From: Bacteroidia bacterium
GTDB taxonomy: Bacteria; Bacteroidota; Bacteroidia; B-17B0; Aurantibacillaceae
Length of the DNA: 64,000 bases
NCBI GenBank assembly: GCA_021740825.1
Contig: JAIOZA010000017.1
Location: 1 to 64,000, forward strand
Direction: 5' to 3'
Program-made: the position numbers and the translations under genes
Shown here: in pieces, positions 44,932 through 55,028 of the stretch
Position numbering within the stretch: position 1 is the stretch's first letter
How the letters are laid out: each line of letters starts with the position of its first letter
The notes under the pieces: generated by a model
Seen by the model: the letters and a program-made list of their open reading frames with translations, nothing else
What the model was told of the DNA's origin: nothing
Databases searched by the model: none

Positions 44932-45458
44932 TAATTTAAGTTCATTTTCATCATAATATCAATCTGTTCGTCATCACCTAATTTAAAGATATGTTTATCA
45001 AACTCTACAAAGTTATACTTTTTATAGAATGCAATAGCCTTTAAATTAAGTTCCCACACTGCTAGCCAAATATATTGGTAATGATGTTCTTTAGCAATTT
45101 CAATGGCTTTGTCAAGAAGTTTTTTGCCTACATTTATACCATGAAATTCTTGTTTTATATAGATGCGTTCAATTTCAAGGGAAATGTCGTTCTTTAGTTC
45201 TGTTTGAGCTTTACCAGTATTGATTTTTAAATAACCGATGACGTCTGAGTTTAAATTTAAAAAGTAAAATGATGAGCCTTTTGTGTTTAGTTCTTTAGTT
45301 AGTTGTTCAATACTTAAATTTTCAGATACATATTTTTGCATATCATTTTCTGAGTTTTGATGTGCAAAGGTTTCTGTAAATGTTTGAACGCTGATGGCTC
45401 TTAATAATTCAACTTCATTAATAGTTACTTTTGATATCTCACTTGCCTGTTCTAACAT
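44931..45458 (-). CDS. GNAT family N-acetyltransferase
   Basis: A 175-residue acetyltransferase. The acetyl-CoA binding motif is HGINVGKKLLDKAIEIAKEH (about residues 110-129), a Q/RxxGxG/A variant with a slightly loose glycine pattern. The end WELNLKAIAFYKKYNFVEFD carries motif B. The substrate is unknown. It lies between DUF1015 and YggS genes with a one-base overlap to the latter. Confidence 0.92.
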   Translation of the reverse strand: MLEQASEISKVTINEVELLRAISVQTFTETFAHQNSENDMQKYVSENLSIEQLTKELNTKGSSFYFLNLNSDVIGYLKINTGKAQTELKNDISLEIERIYIKQEFHGINVGKKLLDKAIEIAKEHHYQYIWLAVWELNLKAIAFYKKYNFVEFDKHIFKLGDDEQIDIMMKMNLN

Positions 45459-45496
45459 TTTCTAATTATCTCATTAACTAATTTTCTAATTGAAAA

Positions 45497-46744
45497 CTAT
45501 TCTTCCAAGCTATAAATTACTAAACCACTGCGCATTTTAGGCTCAACCCACGTTGATTTTGGCGGCATAATATGGTCGGTATCCGCTATCCATTTTAAAT
45601 GATTCATTGTTACTGGAAATAAACCAAAAGAAATAGCGGCCTTACCTTCATCAACCTGCTTTTTTAATTCTTTACTTCCTCTCACTCCAGGAATAAATCC
45701 TATGCGTTTATCCGTTTTTAAATCATGAATATTAAAAATAGGAGATAAAATATATTTAGTTAAGATGGCAGCATCTAAACTATCAATAGGGTCTTGCGCA
45801 TTATAAATGGTATCTTTTACTTTTAGAGAGTACCATTTTTTATCAACATACATCGAAATTTCATGAATGCGCGTCGGCTTAAAATCGTTTCCGTTTACTT
45901 CGGTAATAATAAAATTTGTTTTAAGATTGTACATTAATTCGTTAACTGATAAATTATTTAAATCTTTAACGATGCGGTTGTAGTCATAAATTTTTAATTG
46001 AGATTCTGGAAAGAAGACGCCCAAATAATAATTAAAAGGTTCTTGGCCAGTAAAAGTTGATAGTTTACTACGTCTTAATTTCCCCAATAAAGTGGCCGAT
46101 GCTGACCGATGATGACCATCAGCAATATAAACACTAGGCATCAATGCAAAGCGTTCAGCAATTTGTTTTACTGTTTTTTTAGATTCAATAACCCAAACGG
46201 TATGCCTTACTTTGTCGGTCGTTGTAAAATCATAATCAGCGCGTGTACCTGCTATTTCTTGTGCAGTTGCATCTATTACTTCGTCGTTTGGATAACAAAA
46301 TAAAACAGGTTCAGCATTAAATTCACATACATCTAAATAATCTTTTAATTTTTCTTCTCTGGCAGTTAATGTTTGTTCGTGTATTTTAATAACGCCATTC
46401 ATATAATCATCAATACTTGTGCAAGCAATAATTCCTAAAAATTCGTCGCCGTCTTTTATTTGTCTGTATAAGTAATAGCATGGATTCGTATCTCGTAGAA
46501 ATATTTCTTCTTTAATAAATTTCTTGAAATGATTTTTAACTTTAGTTAATCTTTCTCTTGATCCCGGTTTTGTTTTAATCCCATCGTCAAAATCTGGATT
46601 TATGACATGTAAGAAAGAGTAGGGGTTTCCCGATAGTTTTTCTCTTAATTCAGCAGGATTATAACCATCAACAGATCTAGACGCTACTAAATGTACTTTA
46701 TCATTTACTGGACGAATTGCCTTAAATGGAATAACCTTTGCCAT
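45497..46744 (-). CDS. DUF1015 family protein
   Basis: A 415-residue cytoplasmic protein of the DUF1015 family. The start MAKVIPFKAIRPVNDKVHLV and the region IADGHHRSASATLLGK (about 211-226) are family hallmarks; the HH may be part of an active or binding site. The family is often linked to serine or PLP metabolism; its function is not established for most members. It is followed on the same strand after 38 bp by the GNAT and YggS genes. Confidence 0.9.
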   Translation of the reverse strand: MAKVIPFKAIRPVNDKVHLVASRSVDGYNPAELREKLSGNPYSFLHVINPDFDDGIKTKPGSRERLTKVKNHFKKFIKEEIFLRDTNPCYYLYRQIKDGDEFLGIIACTSIDDYMNGVIKIHEQTLTAREEKLKDYLDVCEFNAEPVLFCYPNDEVIDATAQEIAGTRADYDFTTTDKVRHTVWVIESKKTVKQIAERFALMPSVYIADGHHRSASATLLGKLRRSKLSTFTGQEPFNYYLGVFFPESQLKIYDYNRIVKDLNNLSVNELMYNLKTNFIITEVNGNDFKPTRIHEISMYVDKKWYSLKVKDTIYNAQDPIDSLDAAILTKYILSPIFNIHDLKTDKRIGFIPGVRGSKELKKQVDEGKAAISFGLFPVTMNHLKWIADTDHIMPPKSTWVEPKMRSGLVIYSLEE

Positions 46745-46837
46745 ATTTATTTAGGTACTTAAATGCGTTAACAAACATCTGTTTACGATTTTAAATATAA
46801 TTGATTTTAGCTTTATAAGCTAAAATTTTAGCCATAA

Positions 46838-46875
46838 AAAAAGCTCATCTGCCAACTGGCGGATGAGCTTTTTGA
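46838..46875 (-). terminator. Terminator after the TPR lipoprotein gene
   Basis: A long stem with AAAAGCTCATC and GATGAGCTTTT as outer arms and GCCA/TGGC inside, followed on the minus strand by T runs. It closes the minus-strand gene at 46891. Confidence 0.85.
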
Positions 46876-46890
46876 AATAAAATTTTGAAA

Positions 46891-48687
46891 TTAGTTAGCT
46901 AATGCTTTAAAATCGGCATTATCACGTAATTTAATAAATTCTGCATCATCTTTAGCCGCAGCTTTTAATGAACCATCTTTTTCAATAGCAGTTTTTAAAT
47001 TAGAAATTACTTCAGATGAATTATTATTACGAGCTGCAGCAACTGCTTTTAAGTAAGACGCCATTGCCATATCTTTTTCTTTACTAGCATCAATCGTTCC
47101 AACTACTGCACCAGCATTACCGTTTAATAATTCTGCTAAGGCTTTGTTAAATCCTTTATTATCCCCAAAGTTACTAACTGCATCTGCATATTTTCCATCA
47201 CGAACATTGATAATACCTTTATTGTAATTTACTTCAGGTCCAGCTCCATTTGCTTTGTCATAATATTCCATAGCTTTTGTACGATCACCAGCTTTAGCTG
47301 CAATAATACCTAAATGATTCATTACAATAGGGTTAGTACTAGCTGCTGATCCTTCAATTTTAACTTCATTTCCTTGAGCATCATATGCAACTTTTTCTTT
47401 CATTCCTGCCGCACGTTTAAATGCTTCACCTGCTTCAGTAACTTTGTTATTTGTTAATAGGGCAACTCCTAAGTTGTTAGATGTTCTCCAATCAGTACCA
47501 TATTTTTTCTCAGCAGCAGTATAAACTGCTATTTTAGTATTTAAGTCAGTTGTTAAGTTAGCACCGTATAACATTTCTTCCACTGATAAAGAGTCCGGGA
47601 AAGTTGTCATTAATTTAGTGATTTGCTCATCAGTACGAGATTTTTTGTCAACATTTAAAGTTAAAACAGCACGACGTAGTTTAGGTAATATTTTCTCAGA
47701 AACTTCTGTATACGTTTTAGATAAATTTTTGATTTCAGTTTCACGTTGATCAACATCCGTGTACATTGTCAATACTCTTAAGATTAAATCTTTATCTGCA
47801 ATTGCAGAACTTTCCATTAATGATTTAAATCCGTCCCAATCTTCAGCAGTTGTCTTAGTAACATAATTTGCTGCTTCTTTTCCAAACTTTTGATCTTTAT
47901 TTTTATCTTTCTTAAATTCATTCATCATAGCATTTGAACCTGCTTTTGCACGATCTTGAGCTAAATCAGCGTTTAACTTTTGTTCGCCATCTGGTGATGA
48001 GTACGCAGAAACACTAATGTCTTTAAACTCGTACCAAGGGCTAGTTAAATTTGTTTTAATAAATTCTTGAACAATTTTCATTTCATCGCTTTTCAATTCT
48101 TTTGAATTGACATCTGATTTATTAACCGCAAAGTAAATATTAGCTGTTTGGTTAGCTGGTACTGATTTAACAAAAGCATCTTTTGCATAAATTCCTTTCT
48201 CATCATTACGAACTAATAAAGGAGTAATAATTGTTCCATCAGCTAATTTGACTGCAGTAAAATCTTTCGTTTTTTTCTTTACAGCACCTTGAGCGCGTAA
48301 TTCAACAGTTGCAACTTTCATTCCCGGCTCGTAAGCAAACTTCTCGGAAGTATAGCTAAATGCTCCACCTGTTGCGTAGTTAATTTTTTGCCCTGGGTTA
48401 GTAGCTTTTTCACCAACTAAAATAACTGGCTTCATCGCTTTTTCTCCTCCTTCATATTTTACAACTGGCGTTACGGTTACTGTTGCCTTTTTAGCAAATA
48501 GTTTAGCCGGATATTTTCCTGTTACCGAAAAACTAACGCTATCGCCATGCATTTCTAATGGATTGGGTTTAGCATCATAAGAAAATGTAGCTTGTTTTTT
48601 TACCATTTTACCTAAGCCATTGCAACCAACTAAAAAAGCAGTTGTTCCAACAGCAAGACTTAAGTTTCGTAAAGTTTTAGTATTCAT
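46891..48687 (-). CDS. TPR-containing lipoprotein with OmpA-like region
   Basis: A 598-residue lipoprotein with signal ending FLVGC (C22). Residues about 30-160 form beta-type domains with repeated KPVILVGEK-like strands. A region around 185-230 (IYFAVNKSDVNSKELKSDEM) resembles an OmpA-type peptidoglycan-binding start but lacks a complete signature. The last 200 residues contain TPR-like helices (TNNLGVALLTNNKVTEAGEA, LGIIAAKAGDRTKAMEYYDK). Its role may be envelope structure. It is followed by a strong terminator and preceded by rpsT on the same strand. Confidence 0.75.
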   Translation of the reverse strand: MNTKTLRNLSLAVGTTAFLVGCNGLGKMVKKQATFSYDAKPNPLEMHGDSVSFSVTGKYPAKLFAKKATVTVTPVVKYEGGEKAMKPVILVGEKATNPGQKINYATGGAFSYTSEKFAYEPGMKVATVELRAQGAVKKKTKDFTAVKLADGTIITPLLVRNDEKGIYAKDAFVKSVPANQTANIYFAVNKSDVNSKELKSDEMKIVQEFIKTNLTSPWYEFKDISVSAYSSPDGEQKLNADLAQDRAKAGSNAMMNEFKKDKNKDQKFGKEAANYVTKTTAEDWDGFKSLMESSAIADKDLILRVLTMYTDVDQRETEIKNLSKTYTEVSEKILPKLRRAVLTLNVDKKSRTDEQITKLMTTFPDSLSVEEMLYGANLTTDLNTKIAVYTAAEKKYGTDWRTSNNLGVALLTNNKVTEAGEAFKRAAGMKEKVAYDAQGNEVKIEGSAASTNPIVMNHLGIIAAKAGDRTKAMEYYDKANGAGPEVNYNKGIINVRDGKYADAVSNFGDNKGFNKALAELLNGNAGAVVGTIDASKEKDMAMASYLKAVAAARNNNSSEVISNLKTAIEKDGSLKAAAKDDAEFIKLRDNADFKALAN

Positions 48688-48768
48688 TGTTAAAGTGGTT
48701 ATATTTTAATATTTGCACAAAATTAAAAAATAATTAGTTAATGCCTAATTATTTTACGTTTAAATAAA

Positions 48769-48794
48769 AAAATCCCACATTGATGTGGGATTTT
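48769..48794 (-). terminator. Terminator after rpsT
   Basis: Perfect stem AATCCCACAT/ATGTGGGATT with a 2-nt loop, flanked on the minus strand by T runs. Confidence 0.88.
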
Positions 48795-48816
48795 GAATTT
48801 TTTATAAAGATATTAT

Positions 48817-49074
48817 TTACTTAGCAATCGAATTAACTCGCTTAGTTAATTTTGATTTAAGATTAGACGCTTTATTTTTATGAATAACGCTTTTCTTAGC
48901 TAATTTATCTAATAATGCAACCACTTTTGGTAATAACTCGGCAGCTTCTTTTTTAGAAGTTGTTCCACGTAATTTTTTTACCGCGTTACGAGTTGTTTTT
49001 GCATAATAACGATTTTGTAAACGTTTAGCGTTATTTGATCTGATTCTTTTTATTGCCGACTTATGATTTGCCAT
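48817..49074 (-). CDS. rpsT: 30S ribosomal protein S20
   Basis: S20 is a primary 16S rRNA-binding protein of the small subunit. The 85 residues match the family length. [20 protein letters not shown] is the signature start, and the chain is helical and basic. A well-placed Bacteroidota promoter lies upstream and a strong terminator downstream, so it is a single-gene unit. Confidence 0.97.
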   Translation of the reverse strand: MANHKSAIKRIRSNNAKRLQNRYYAKTTRNAVKKLRGTTSKKEAAELLPKVVALLDKLAKKSVIHKNKASNLKSKLTKRVNSIAK

Positions 49075-49111
49075 TCTATTTAGGTATTATTCTGTTTTTT
49101 AAATTGGATTG

Positions 49112-49141
49112 CAAATATACACTTTTTTTTATAATACCAAA
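49112..49141 (-). promoter_or_regulatory. Promoter of rpsT
   Basis: On the minus strand, TTTG (complement of 49138-49141) and TATATTTG (complement of 49112-49119) are 18 nt apart, 37 bp before the rpsT start codon. It matches the rpsO promoter in sequence and spacing. Confidence 0.72.
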
Positions 49142-49196
49142 TGTTCATAACAAAAATTTATGGAATATACTCTAAAACTTAAATTTGCTCAGATTA

Positions 49197-50285
49197 ATGA
49201 ATTTAAAAATCTCATACTTTATAAGTGTTTTTGTAATTTGTCAGGTTCTATTTTGTCAACAAAGTACCGAAATTGTAAAAAATTTAATACCTAACGGTAG
49301 TTTTGAAAATTATCGCAAAAAATCTGGAAGTATTAAGCAGGCAATTCCATGGCAACAAATTGCAACGGTTGATTTTTATCAAGAGGCAGTAAGCAATGAT
49401 ACTTCCATTAATAGAGGCGCTAGAACTGGAAGTTGTTATGCAGGCGTGCGATTTCAAAAAAAATATAAGGAATTTTTACAAATTAAATTAGCAGAGCCCT
49501 TGCATAGAGGAACTACCTATGATTTTGAAATGCATGTGCGCTTAGGATTTTGGAGCAATGCCGTTTTAAAATCTTTTGGCGCATTATTCAGTAAAATTGG
49601 TTACAAAAGTAAGAAAGATGCTGTTAAAGCTGCAATGATTGATTCTGTTTGTAAAAAAGGAGGATTTGTAAATGGATATCAATGGTTTAAAATTTCCGGC
49701 AAGTATTTGGCTGATGGCGGCGAAAAATATATAACAATTGGTAATTTTTCACCAAATGTGAAAAAGGATATGATTCGTATTAATATCTTTAAATTTGGTT
49801 TTAAAGAAGCTTACTATTTTCTGGATGATATCTCATTAACAAAAACCAAAGAAGTAGCAGAAAAAGTGAAAATTGAAATTGTTGGATCTTTTAAAATCGA
49901 AGACCAAGATTCAGTATTAGAAGTTAAAAACAACATTAAAGTTGGAGAAAAAGTACAGTTAAATAATATCTTTTTTGAAAATGGACGGTACTATTTGTTG
50001 CCAGAATCTTATGCCGAATTAAATAAATTAGCCCAATACTTATTGCGAAATCCGCAAATGGAAGTTCAAATAAATGGCCACTCTGATAATGTAGGTTCTA
50101 AAACTAAAATTCTAAAAATATCAGAACAACGTGCGCGCGAAGTTTTTGAGTACTTAATAAAAAAAGGTGTTCAAAATAAAATGTATTTTAAAGGATATGG
50201 AAGTTCAGTTCCAATTGCTAGCAATGATAATGACATTGATCGCGCTAAAAATAGAAGAGTAGAATTTGAAATTATAAAAAATTAA
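49197..50285 (+). CDS. OmpA family outer membrane protein
   Basis: A 362-residue protein if started at ATG 49197 (a TTG at 49185 is less likely). Signal peptide MNLKISYFISVFVICQVLFC, with a final Cys that could also be a lipobox. The first 200 residues are a carbohydrate-binding-like beta sandwich (LIPNGSFENYRKKSG, RTGSCYAGVRFQ), then an OmpA domain at about 255-360 with IFFENGRYYLLPESYAELNK, INGHSDNVGSK and GYGSSVPIASNDNDIDRAKN. It should tie the outer membrane to peptidoglycan. Confidence 0.9.
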   Translation: MNLKISYFISVFVICQVLFCQQSTEIVKNLIPNGSFENYRKKSGSIKQAIPWQQIATVDFYQEAVSNDTSINRGARTGSCYAGVRFQKKYKEFLQIKLAEPLHRGTTYDFEMHVRLGFWSNAVLKSFGALFSKIGYKSKKDAVKAAMIDSVCKKGGFVNGYQWFKISGKYLADGGEKYITIGNFSPNVKKDMIRINIFKFGFKEAYYFLDDISLTKTKEVAEKVKIEIVGSFKIEDQDSVLEVKNNIKVGEKVQLNNIFFENGRYYLLPESYAELNKLAQYLLRNPQMEVQINGHSDNVGSKTKILKISEQRAREVFEYLIKKGVQNKMYFKGYGSSVPIASNDNDIDRAKNRRVEFEIIKN

Positions 50286-50356
50286 TAATCTTCGTACCCA
50301 TTAATTTTTAGAAATTAATCGCGAACAGTAAATGAATTTATTTTACTCATTTTAGA

Positions 50357-51211
50357 TTATTTAACGCTAGCTTCCTCAACCTGCAGCACTTCATAATATG
50401 TTGCGCTATTTGGATCTGCATCGTAAACGTAAGCAATGATATGACATTTTGAAGGTCGATAGTTTGGACTTATTTTATAATTTGAATAAGATTTTGTTAA
50501 CGAATCATTTACTATTGCACCAGTAGAAAATACTACATCACCCCAAGCGCTATTCACAGCATCTCTTAATACATGTTTAAATTCATAGTTTGGAATTAGC
50601 TGACTACCTGAAGGTAATCTATAGTCTAATTGCTCTGCAATGATACTATCTTCAGAAAGTAATACAACTAGTTTATATTGTCCTGAATTGTTTGTTAAAG
50701 ATTTTAGAGTAATACTCGTATTTAAATTACTATTGGCTGCTGTGAAAGTATTTTTTATTTTTATTTCAAATTTTGCTGCTCTGCTTAACATTTGAGCTAA
50801 TTCGCCTTCCCACGAGGAATATGCTTTTATAAATCCCCCAGTTCCGTATCCTCCTCTATTTATTAAGCCATTTGGATTTCCTGCCGTTGAAATTCCAAAC
50901 TGAGTATCGTATGCGTTGCCTACCGTATTTCTTAAATCGGTTGGATAGGTGGCATTTATATTTGCAAAAAAGCCAGCATGAATTGCCAAAGGCACAACTT
51001 GACCATCGTATTTATTTTCTAAATACCTCAAAGTATCAGCTGCCGAAGGACAGTTCCCGCATTTATGACCAGTATAATCTTCTACTAAAACTTTTCTATT
51101 ACCTCTGATGATTTCGGCATTTGGATCTCTCACATCTTTTACATAATCGCAACCATAAATAGTAAAAGAAATGCCGATGATTACCGTTAACTTATAAATT
51201 ATTTTATTCAT
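50357..51211 (-). CDS. Omp28-related outer membrane lipoprotein
   Basis: A 284-residue lipoprotein with lipobox YGC at C21. The Omp28 signature KVLVEDYTGHKCGNCPSAAD (about 40-59) contains a thioredoxin-like C51-G-N-C54. The later part is the beta-rich domain of the family. Omp28 proteins are outer-membrane or surface lipoproteins of Bacteroidota with a CxxC centre. It closes a three-gene unit with DUF6029 and TlpA genes with gaps of 19 and 38 bp. Confidence 0.92.
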   Translation of the reverse strand: MNKIIYKLTVIIGISFTIYGCDYVKDVRDPNAEIIRGNRKVLVEDYTGHKCGNCPSAADTLRYLENKYDGQVVPLAIHAGFFANINATYPTDLRNTVGNAYDTQFGISTAGNPNGLINRGGYGTGGFIKAYSSWEGELAQMLSRAAKFEIKIKNTFTAANSNLNTSITLKSLTNNSGQYKLVVLLSEDSIIAEQLDYRLPSGSQLIPNYEFKHVLRDAVNSAWGDVVFSTGAIVNDSLTKSYSNYKISPNYRPSKCHIIAYVYDADPNSATYYEVLQVEEASVK

Positions 51212-51230
51212 GATAAATAGTAATTAACAT

Positions 51231-52949
51231 TTAAAAACTTGATGAAATACTGATTGACAATCCGCTTGATGCAGGAACAAAACGGCAAACACCACCGGCG
51301 CAAAAAATACCTTGTCGCTGGCGACCATAACTTAAAGAAACTCTTGTAGGGCCATTTGTGTAACCAATCATTCCAAAATAATAATGCACTCTTTTTGAAA
51401 TAACTGGATTGTTGTAATTGTATTGATCTGCAACAGTAATGCTCCAATGTGTATTTGGGGTCCATTCAATTAAAGCAGAAGCCCAAGATCCTGTATTATT
51501 AGTAATATTTTTTTCGCCATTATCATCATATTTATGTTCTTTATAATCATATGAACCAAAAAATCCTTGGGTTTCAAAACGAATGGCTGAGCCTGTTTTG
51601 TATCTCCAAATCACATCTAATACTCCAATATGCGATGTAATATCCGGATGTTCTTCTTTATCAGGTGTGTTAAATTGCACAATGGATTGATTTAAAAATT
51701 GATTAGCATACATTACAGTAAATTTGAGTTTCTTGCTTAATTTTTTGGTGATTTCGATATTAAAATCATGGTAATATTCTTCGCCCACACCACCGTAGTT
51801 GGTTGAATATTTAAAATTATTTAAAGTGTCTGAAATGGCCGCTATTCCAATTGTATCGATGCCGTAATAAGCTGATCCATTTATAGTAATATCCATCCCA
51901 TATTTACCACCTAATAGGCTTCCTTTTTTAAATTTATATTGTAATTCTCCCGTGCCACCAACTTCGCCGTTAGGTTGCGTAGCATATGGGTAATACGCCA
52001 TTAAGGAGTAGGTATGAAACTTACTAAAATCAGGTTGATAGTTAATCATATCGATTGTGTTTTGAGCATCTCTATCACTTCTAAAACTCATATTATCTAA
52101 CATTTTACCAGAAAACATTAATGAAAATCCATCCATGCCGTAAGAAGCTGAAGCTATAATGGCATGCCCTGGTTTATAGCTATATTTATTTTGGTACGAT
52201 GGATCATTAATTTTATAAGCATATTCTGCATTAAAATTAAAACCACCTCTAATAATTGTAACTCTCCCAGCACTATTTCCTACATTTTCAGGAAGTACTA
52301 ATGTTGGATTTTGATCTTGCTGGAATTTGCTGACAAAACTACCACCTAAAATAATTTTGGTTTTTGATTTCCCTAAAATCGAATCAAATACATCCATTAA
52401 ATTTATTTCGCCATCAAAACCTCTTACAACTCCCGGAGATAAAGAGAAATAGGTACGTTGTTTTCCTACTAATCCTTTTAAAATGATTCCTTTTTTTGGT
52501 GTAAAAATAACGCGCATTCCGTCTAAGGCATTATCATACAAAAGACCTCTGTTTTCATATGCTCTTAAAGAAATACCACTTCCAAATTGCTCATAAAAAT
52601 TCCCAACCGTAATGTCAATGTCTTTATGAGTATATCTAGCAAAGCGATAAGGAACTCCCGACCCTTTATAACCAGGCAAGTAGCCCAATAATGGGGGATT
52701 ATAACTTTCATAACGCACTCCGGCTGTAAACCCACCTTTCTGGTAATTAATGTTACCAAAGGCATTATACCTAAAAACTTCACTGCCTGGATCTGCATTA
52801 ATTATTGTGTCTCTCTCATAATTGGCAGCATCAATCTGAAAATTGCCATGAATTGAACCTAATTCATCTTTTATTTGAGCAAAAGATGAATTGAAAACAA
52901 GAATTATAAAAAAAGAAAAAAGTAGTTTTGAGGATAGTTTTAGTGTCAT
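51231..52949 (-). CDS. DUF6029 family outer membrane protein
   Basis: A 572-residue protein with signal peptide MTLKLSSKLLFSFFIILVFN. DUF6029 proteins are outer-membrane beta barrels of Bacteroidota. Barrel-like strands are frequent (FTAGVRYESYNPPLLGYL, DITVGNFYEQFGSGISLRAY). The C-terminus ends in SISISSSF, a terminal Phe. It is encoded between TlpA and Omp28 genes and is likely their partner at the outer membrane. Function not established. Confidence 0.88.
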   Translation of the reverse strand: MTLKLSSKLLFSFFIILVFNSSFAQIKDELGSIHGNFQIDAANYERDTIINADPGSEVFRYNAFGNINYQKGGFTAGVRYESYNPPLLGYLPGYKGSGVPYRFARYTHKDIDITVGNFYEQFGSGISLRAYENRGLLYDNALDGMRVIFTPKKGIILKGLVGKQRTYFSLSPGVVRGFDGEINLMDVFDSILGKSKTKIILGGSFVSKFQQDQNPTLVLPENVGNSAGRVTIIRGGFNFNAEYAYKINDPSYQNKYSYKPGHAIIASASYGMDGFSLMFSGKMLDNMSFRSDRDAQNTIDMINYQPDFSKFHTYSLMAYYPYATQPNGEVGGTGELQYKFKKGSLLGGKYGMDITINGSAYYGIDTIGIAAISDTLNNFKYSTNYGGVGEEYYHDFNIEITKKLSKKLKFTVMYANQFLNQSIVQFNTPDKEEHPDITSHIGVLDVIWRYKTGSAIRFETQGFFGSYDYKEHKYDDNGEKNITNNTGSWASALIEWTPNTHWSITVADQYNYNNPVISKRVHYYFGMIGYTNGPTRVSLSYGRQRQGIFCAGGVCRFVPASSGLSISISSSF

Positions 52950-52987
52950 ATTACAATTTACACTGCTAAGTGCTATTAAAGAAATGA

Positions 52988-53503
52988 TTAATGTGATAAT
53001 TTTTCTCCTTTTGCTAGTTTTCTAACATTTTCAAATAATTTTTCTTCATCACCTTCAGCATAAGAGTTATGACTCCAAACAATTTTACCATCACCATCTA
53101 CTAAAAATGTATGCGGTACATTGTTTACATTCATTGCGCGCTTAAAATCTTGATTCTCGTCAATATATACCTCATAGGTCCAACCTTTTACTTTCACATC
53201 CGTTACTACTTTTCCTGAACTACGAGCATCATCAATAGAAATGGCAATTAATTTAACACCTGTTTCTTTTACCAATTCAGCATATTCCTCATTAATAGCA
53301 TCTAGTTCTTTTTTACAAGGTTTACACCAAGTAGCCCAAAAGCTAATAATCATTGGCTTTCCTGCATTAACAAAAGTACTTGAGTTAGTGGTAGAGCCAT
53401 CTAATTTTTTTACAGTTGCCGAAGGTATTTTATCGCCGTCTGACGATTTAAAAGCAGATAAGCATACGATTATGGCTGAAGATAGAATAAGTAATTTTTT
53501 CAT
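52988..53503 (-). CDS. TlpA-like thioredoxin-fold protein
   Basis: A 171-residue exported disulphide reductase-like protein, signal peptide MKKLLILSSAIIVCLSAF. The active site is C60-K-P-C63 in FWATWCKPCKKEL, and the cis-Pro is in NNVPHTFLVDGDGKI. It should act in the periplasm. It is the first gene of an operon with DUF6029 and Omp28, so the redox centre of Omp28 could be its substrate; that is inference. Confidence 0.93.
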   Translation of the reverse strand: MKKLLILSSAIIVCLSAFKSSDGDKIPSATVKKLDGSTTNSSTFVNAGKPMIISFWATWCKPCKKELDAINEEYAELVKETGVKLIAISIDDARSSGKVVTDVKVKGWTYEVYIDENQDFKRAMNVNNVPHTFLVDGDGKIVWSHNSYAEGDEEKLFENVRKLAKGEKLSH

Positions 53504-53633
53504 CTTAAAATGTTTTAATTAAACAAATATAATAATTTTTGCATCTAATAAAGCAATAAAAATGCCAGAACTAAGCAGCTCATCAAAATTTTAAAATGAA
53601 TCTATTCTTTGTTACTATTAAAAAGTAGTTAAA

Positions 53634-54908
53634 CTAATAGCCATACTTTTTACCCCACTTTTGTTTTAAAAAATCTTTCAAATCTTTTTCTCTCGATAAT
53701 TCTGAAGGGTTATAAAAGGTAGTTCCACTAATTTCATTTGGCAAAAATTCTTGTTCTACAAAATTATTGCTAAAATCATGTGCGTATTTATACTCATCCC
53801 CGTAACCCAACTCCTTCATTAATTTTGTAGGTGCGTTTCTTAAATGCAAAGGAACTGGTAAATCTCCTGATTTTTTAACTTCTTGTTGAGCTAAGTTAAT
53901 GGCTACATAACTGCTGTTGCTTTTAGATGAGCAGGCTAAATAGGTTGTAGTTTGAGCTAAAATAATTCTACTTTCCGGAAAACCAATTACATTAACAGCC
54001 TGAAAACAATTGTTGGCAATTACCAATGCGGTTGGATTTGCATTTCCTATATCTTCAGAGGCTAAGATTAATAAACGTCTGGCAATAAAACTTGGATCTT
54101 CCCCTCCATCAATCATTCTAGCCAACCAATAAACAGCAGCATTGGGATCTGAGCCTCTTATTGATTTTATGTATGCCGAAATAATATCATAATGTTGTTC
54201 TCCTGATTTATCATATAATGCTAAATTTTGCTGAACATATTCTTTTACAATAGAGTCCGTAATCACAATATCATCGTCGCTGCAACAGTTCACTACTATT
54301 TCTAAAGCATTTAGCAATTTTCTGCCGTCACCACCCGAAATTCTTAATAAAGCTTCAGTTTCTTTTAAAACGATTTTCTTTCTTTTTAGAGAATCATCCT
54401 TTTCGATAGCATTTTGTAGTAATTGAATTAGATTATCTTTAGTAAGATGCTTTAAAACAATAACCTGACATCTTGATAAAAGAGCAGGAATAACTTCAAA
54501 AGAAGGGGTTTCGGTAGTTGCACCAATAAGGGTGACAATACCTTTTTCAACTGCGTTTAAGAGTGAATCTTGCTGTGATTTACTAAATCTGTGAATTTCA
54601 TCAATAAATAATACAGGTTTTTCTTGTTTAAAAAAACCGCCATCTTGTGAAGCTTTTTCAATTACCTCTCGCACATCTTTTACACCCGAATTTATGGCAC
54701 TTAGTGCATAAAACGGACGATTTAAAGTTTGAGATATAATTTGAGCCAGAGTTGTTTTTCCAACACCAGGTGGTCCCCATAAAATAATGGATGGTAATAA
54801 GTTCTGCTCAATAGCTTTTCGTAATGCAGAGTTTTTTCCAATAATATGCTCTTGTCCAATGTAATTATCTAAATTAGTCGGTCTAACGCGCTCTGCTAAA
54901 GGTTGCAT
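53634..54908 (-). CDS. rarA: Replication-associated recombination protein RarA
   Basis: RarA/MgsA-type AAA+ ATPase acting at stalled forks, 424 residues. Walker A WGPPGVGKTTLAQ (45-52 for GPPGVGKT), Walker B LFIDEIHRF, and sensor GATTETPSFEV are present. The C-terminal MgsA-like domain includes GSDPNAAVYWLARMIDGGEDP and LASEDIGNANP. The start MQPLAERVRPTNLDNYIGQE is conserved. It is divergent from the 55029 gene by 120 bp. Confidence 0.97.
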   Translation of the reverse strand: MQPLAERVRPTNLDNYIGQEHIIGKNSALRKAIEQNLLPSIILWGPPGVGKTTLAQIISQTLNRPFYALSAINSGVKDVREVIEKASQDGGFFKQEKPVLFIDEIHRFSKSQQDSLLNAVEKGIVTLIGATTETPSFEVIPALLSRCQVIVLKHLTKDNLIQLLQNAIEKDDSLKRKKIVLKETEALLRISGGDGRKLLNALEIVVNCCSDDDIVITDSIVKEYVQQNLALYDKSGEQHYDIISAYIKSIRGSDPNAAVYWLARMIDGGEDPSFIARRLLILASEDIGNANPTALVIANNCFQAVNVIGFPESRIILAQTTTYLACSSKSNSSYVAINLAQQEVKKSGDLPVPLHLRNAPTKLMKELGYGDEYKYAHDFSNNFVEQEFLPNEISGTTFYNPSELSREKDLKDFLKQKWGKKYGY

Positions 54909-55028
54909 AAAATTGGTATAAAAATTGCGTAAGAAGTAGTAAACTTATAAAATTTGTAAAATAGTAAAGCAACATTAAAGCATAAAAGTAATTTTATTAC
55001 ATTTACAACCATAAAAAAATTAATAACA

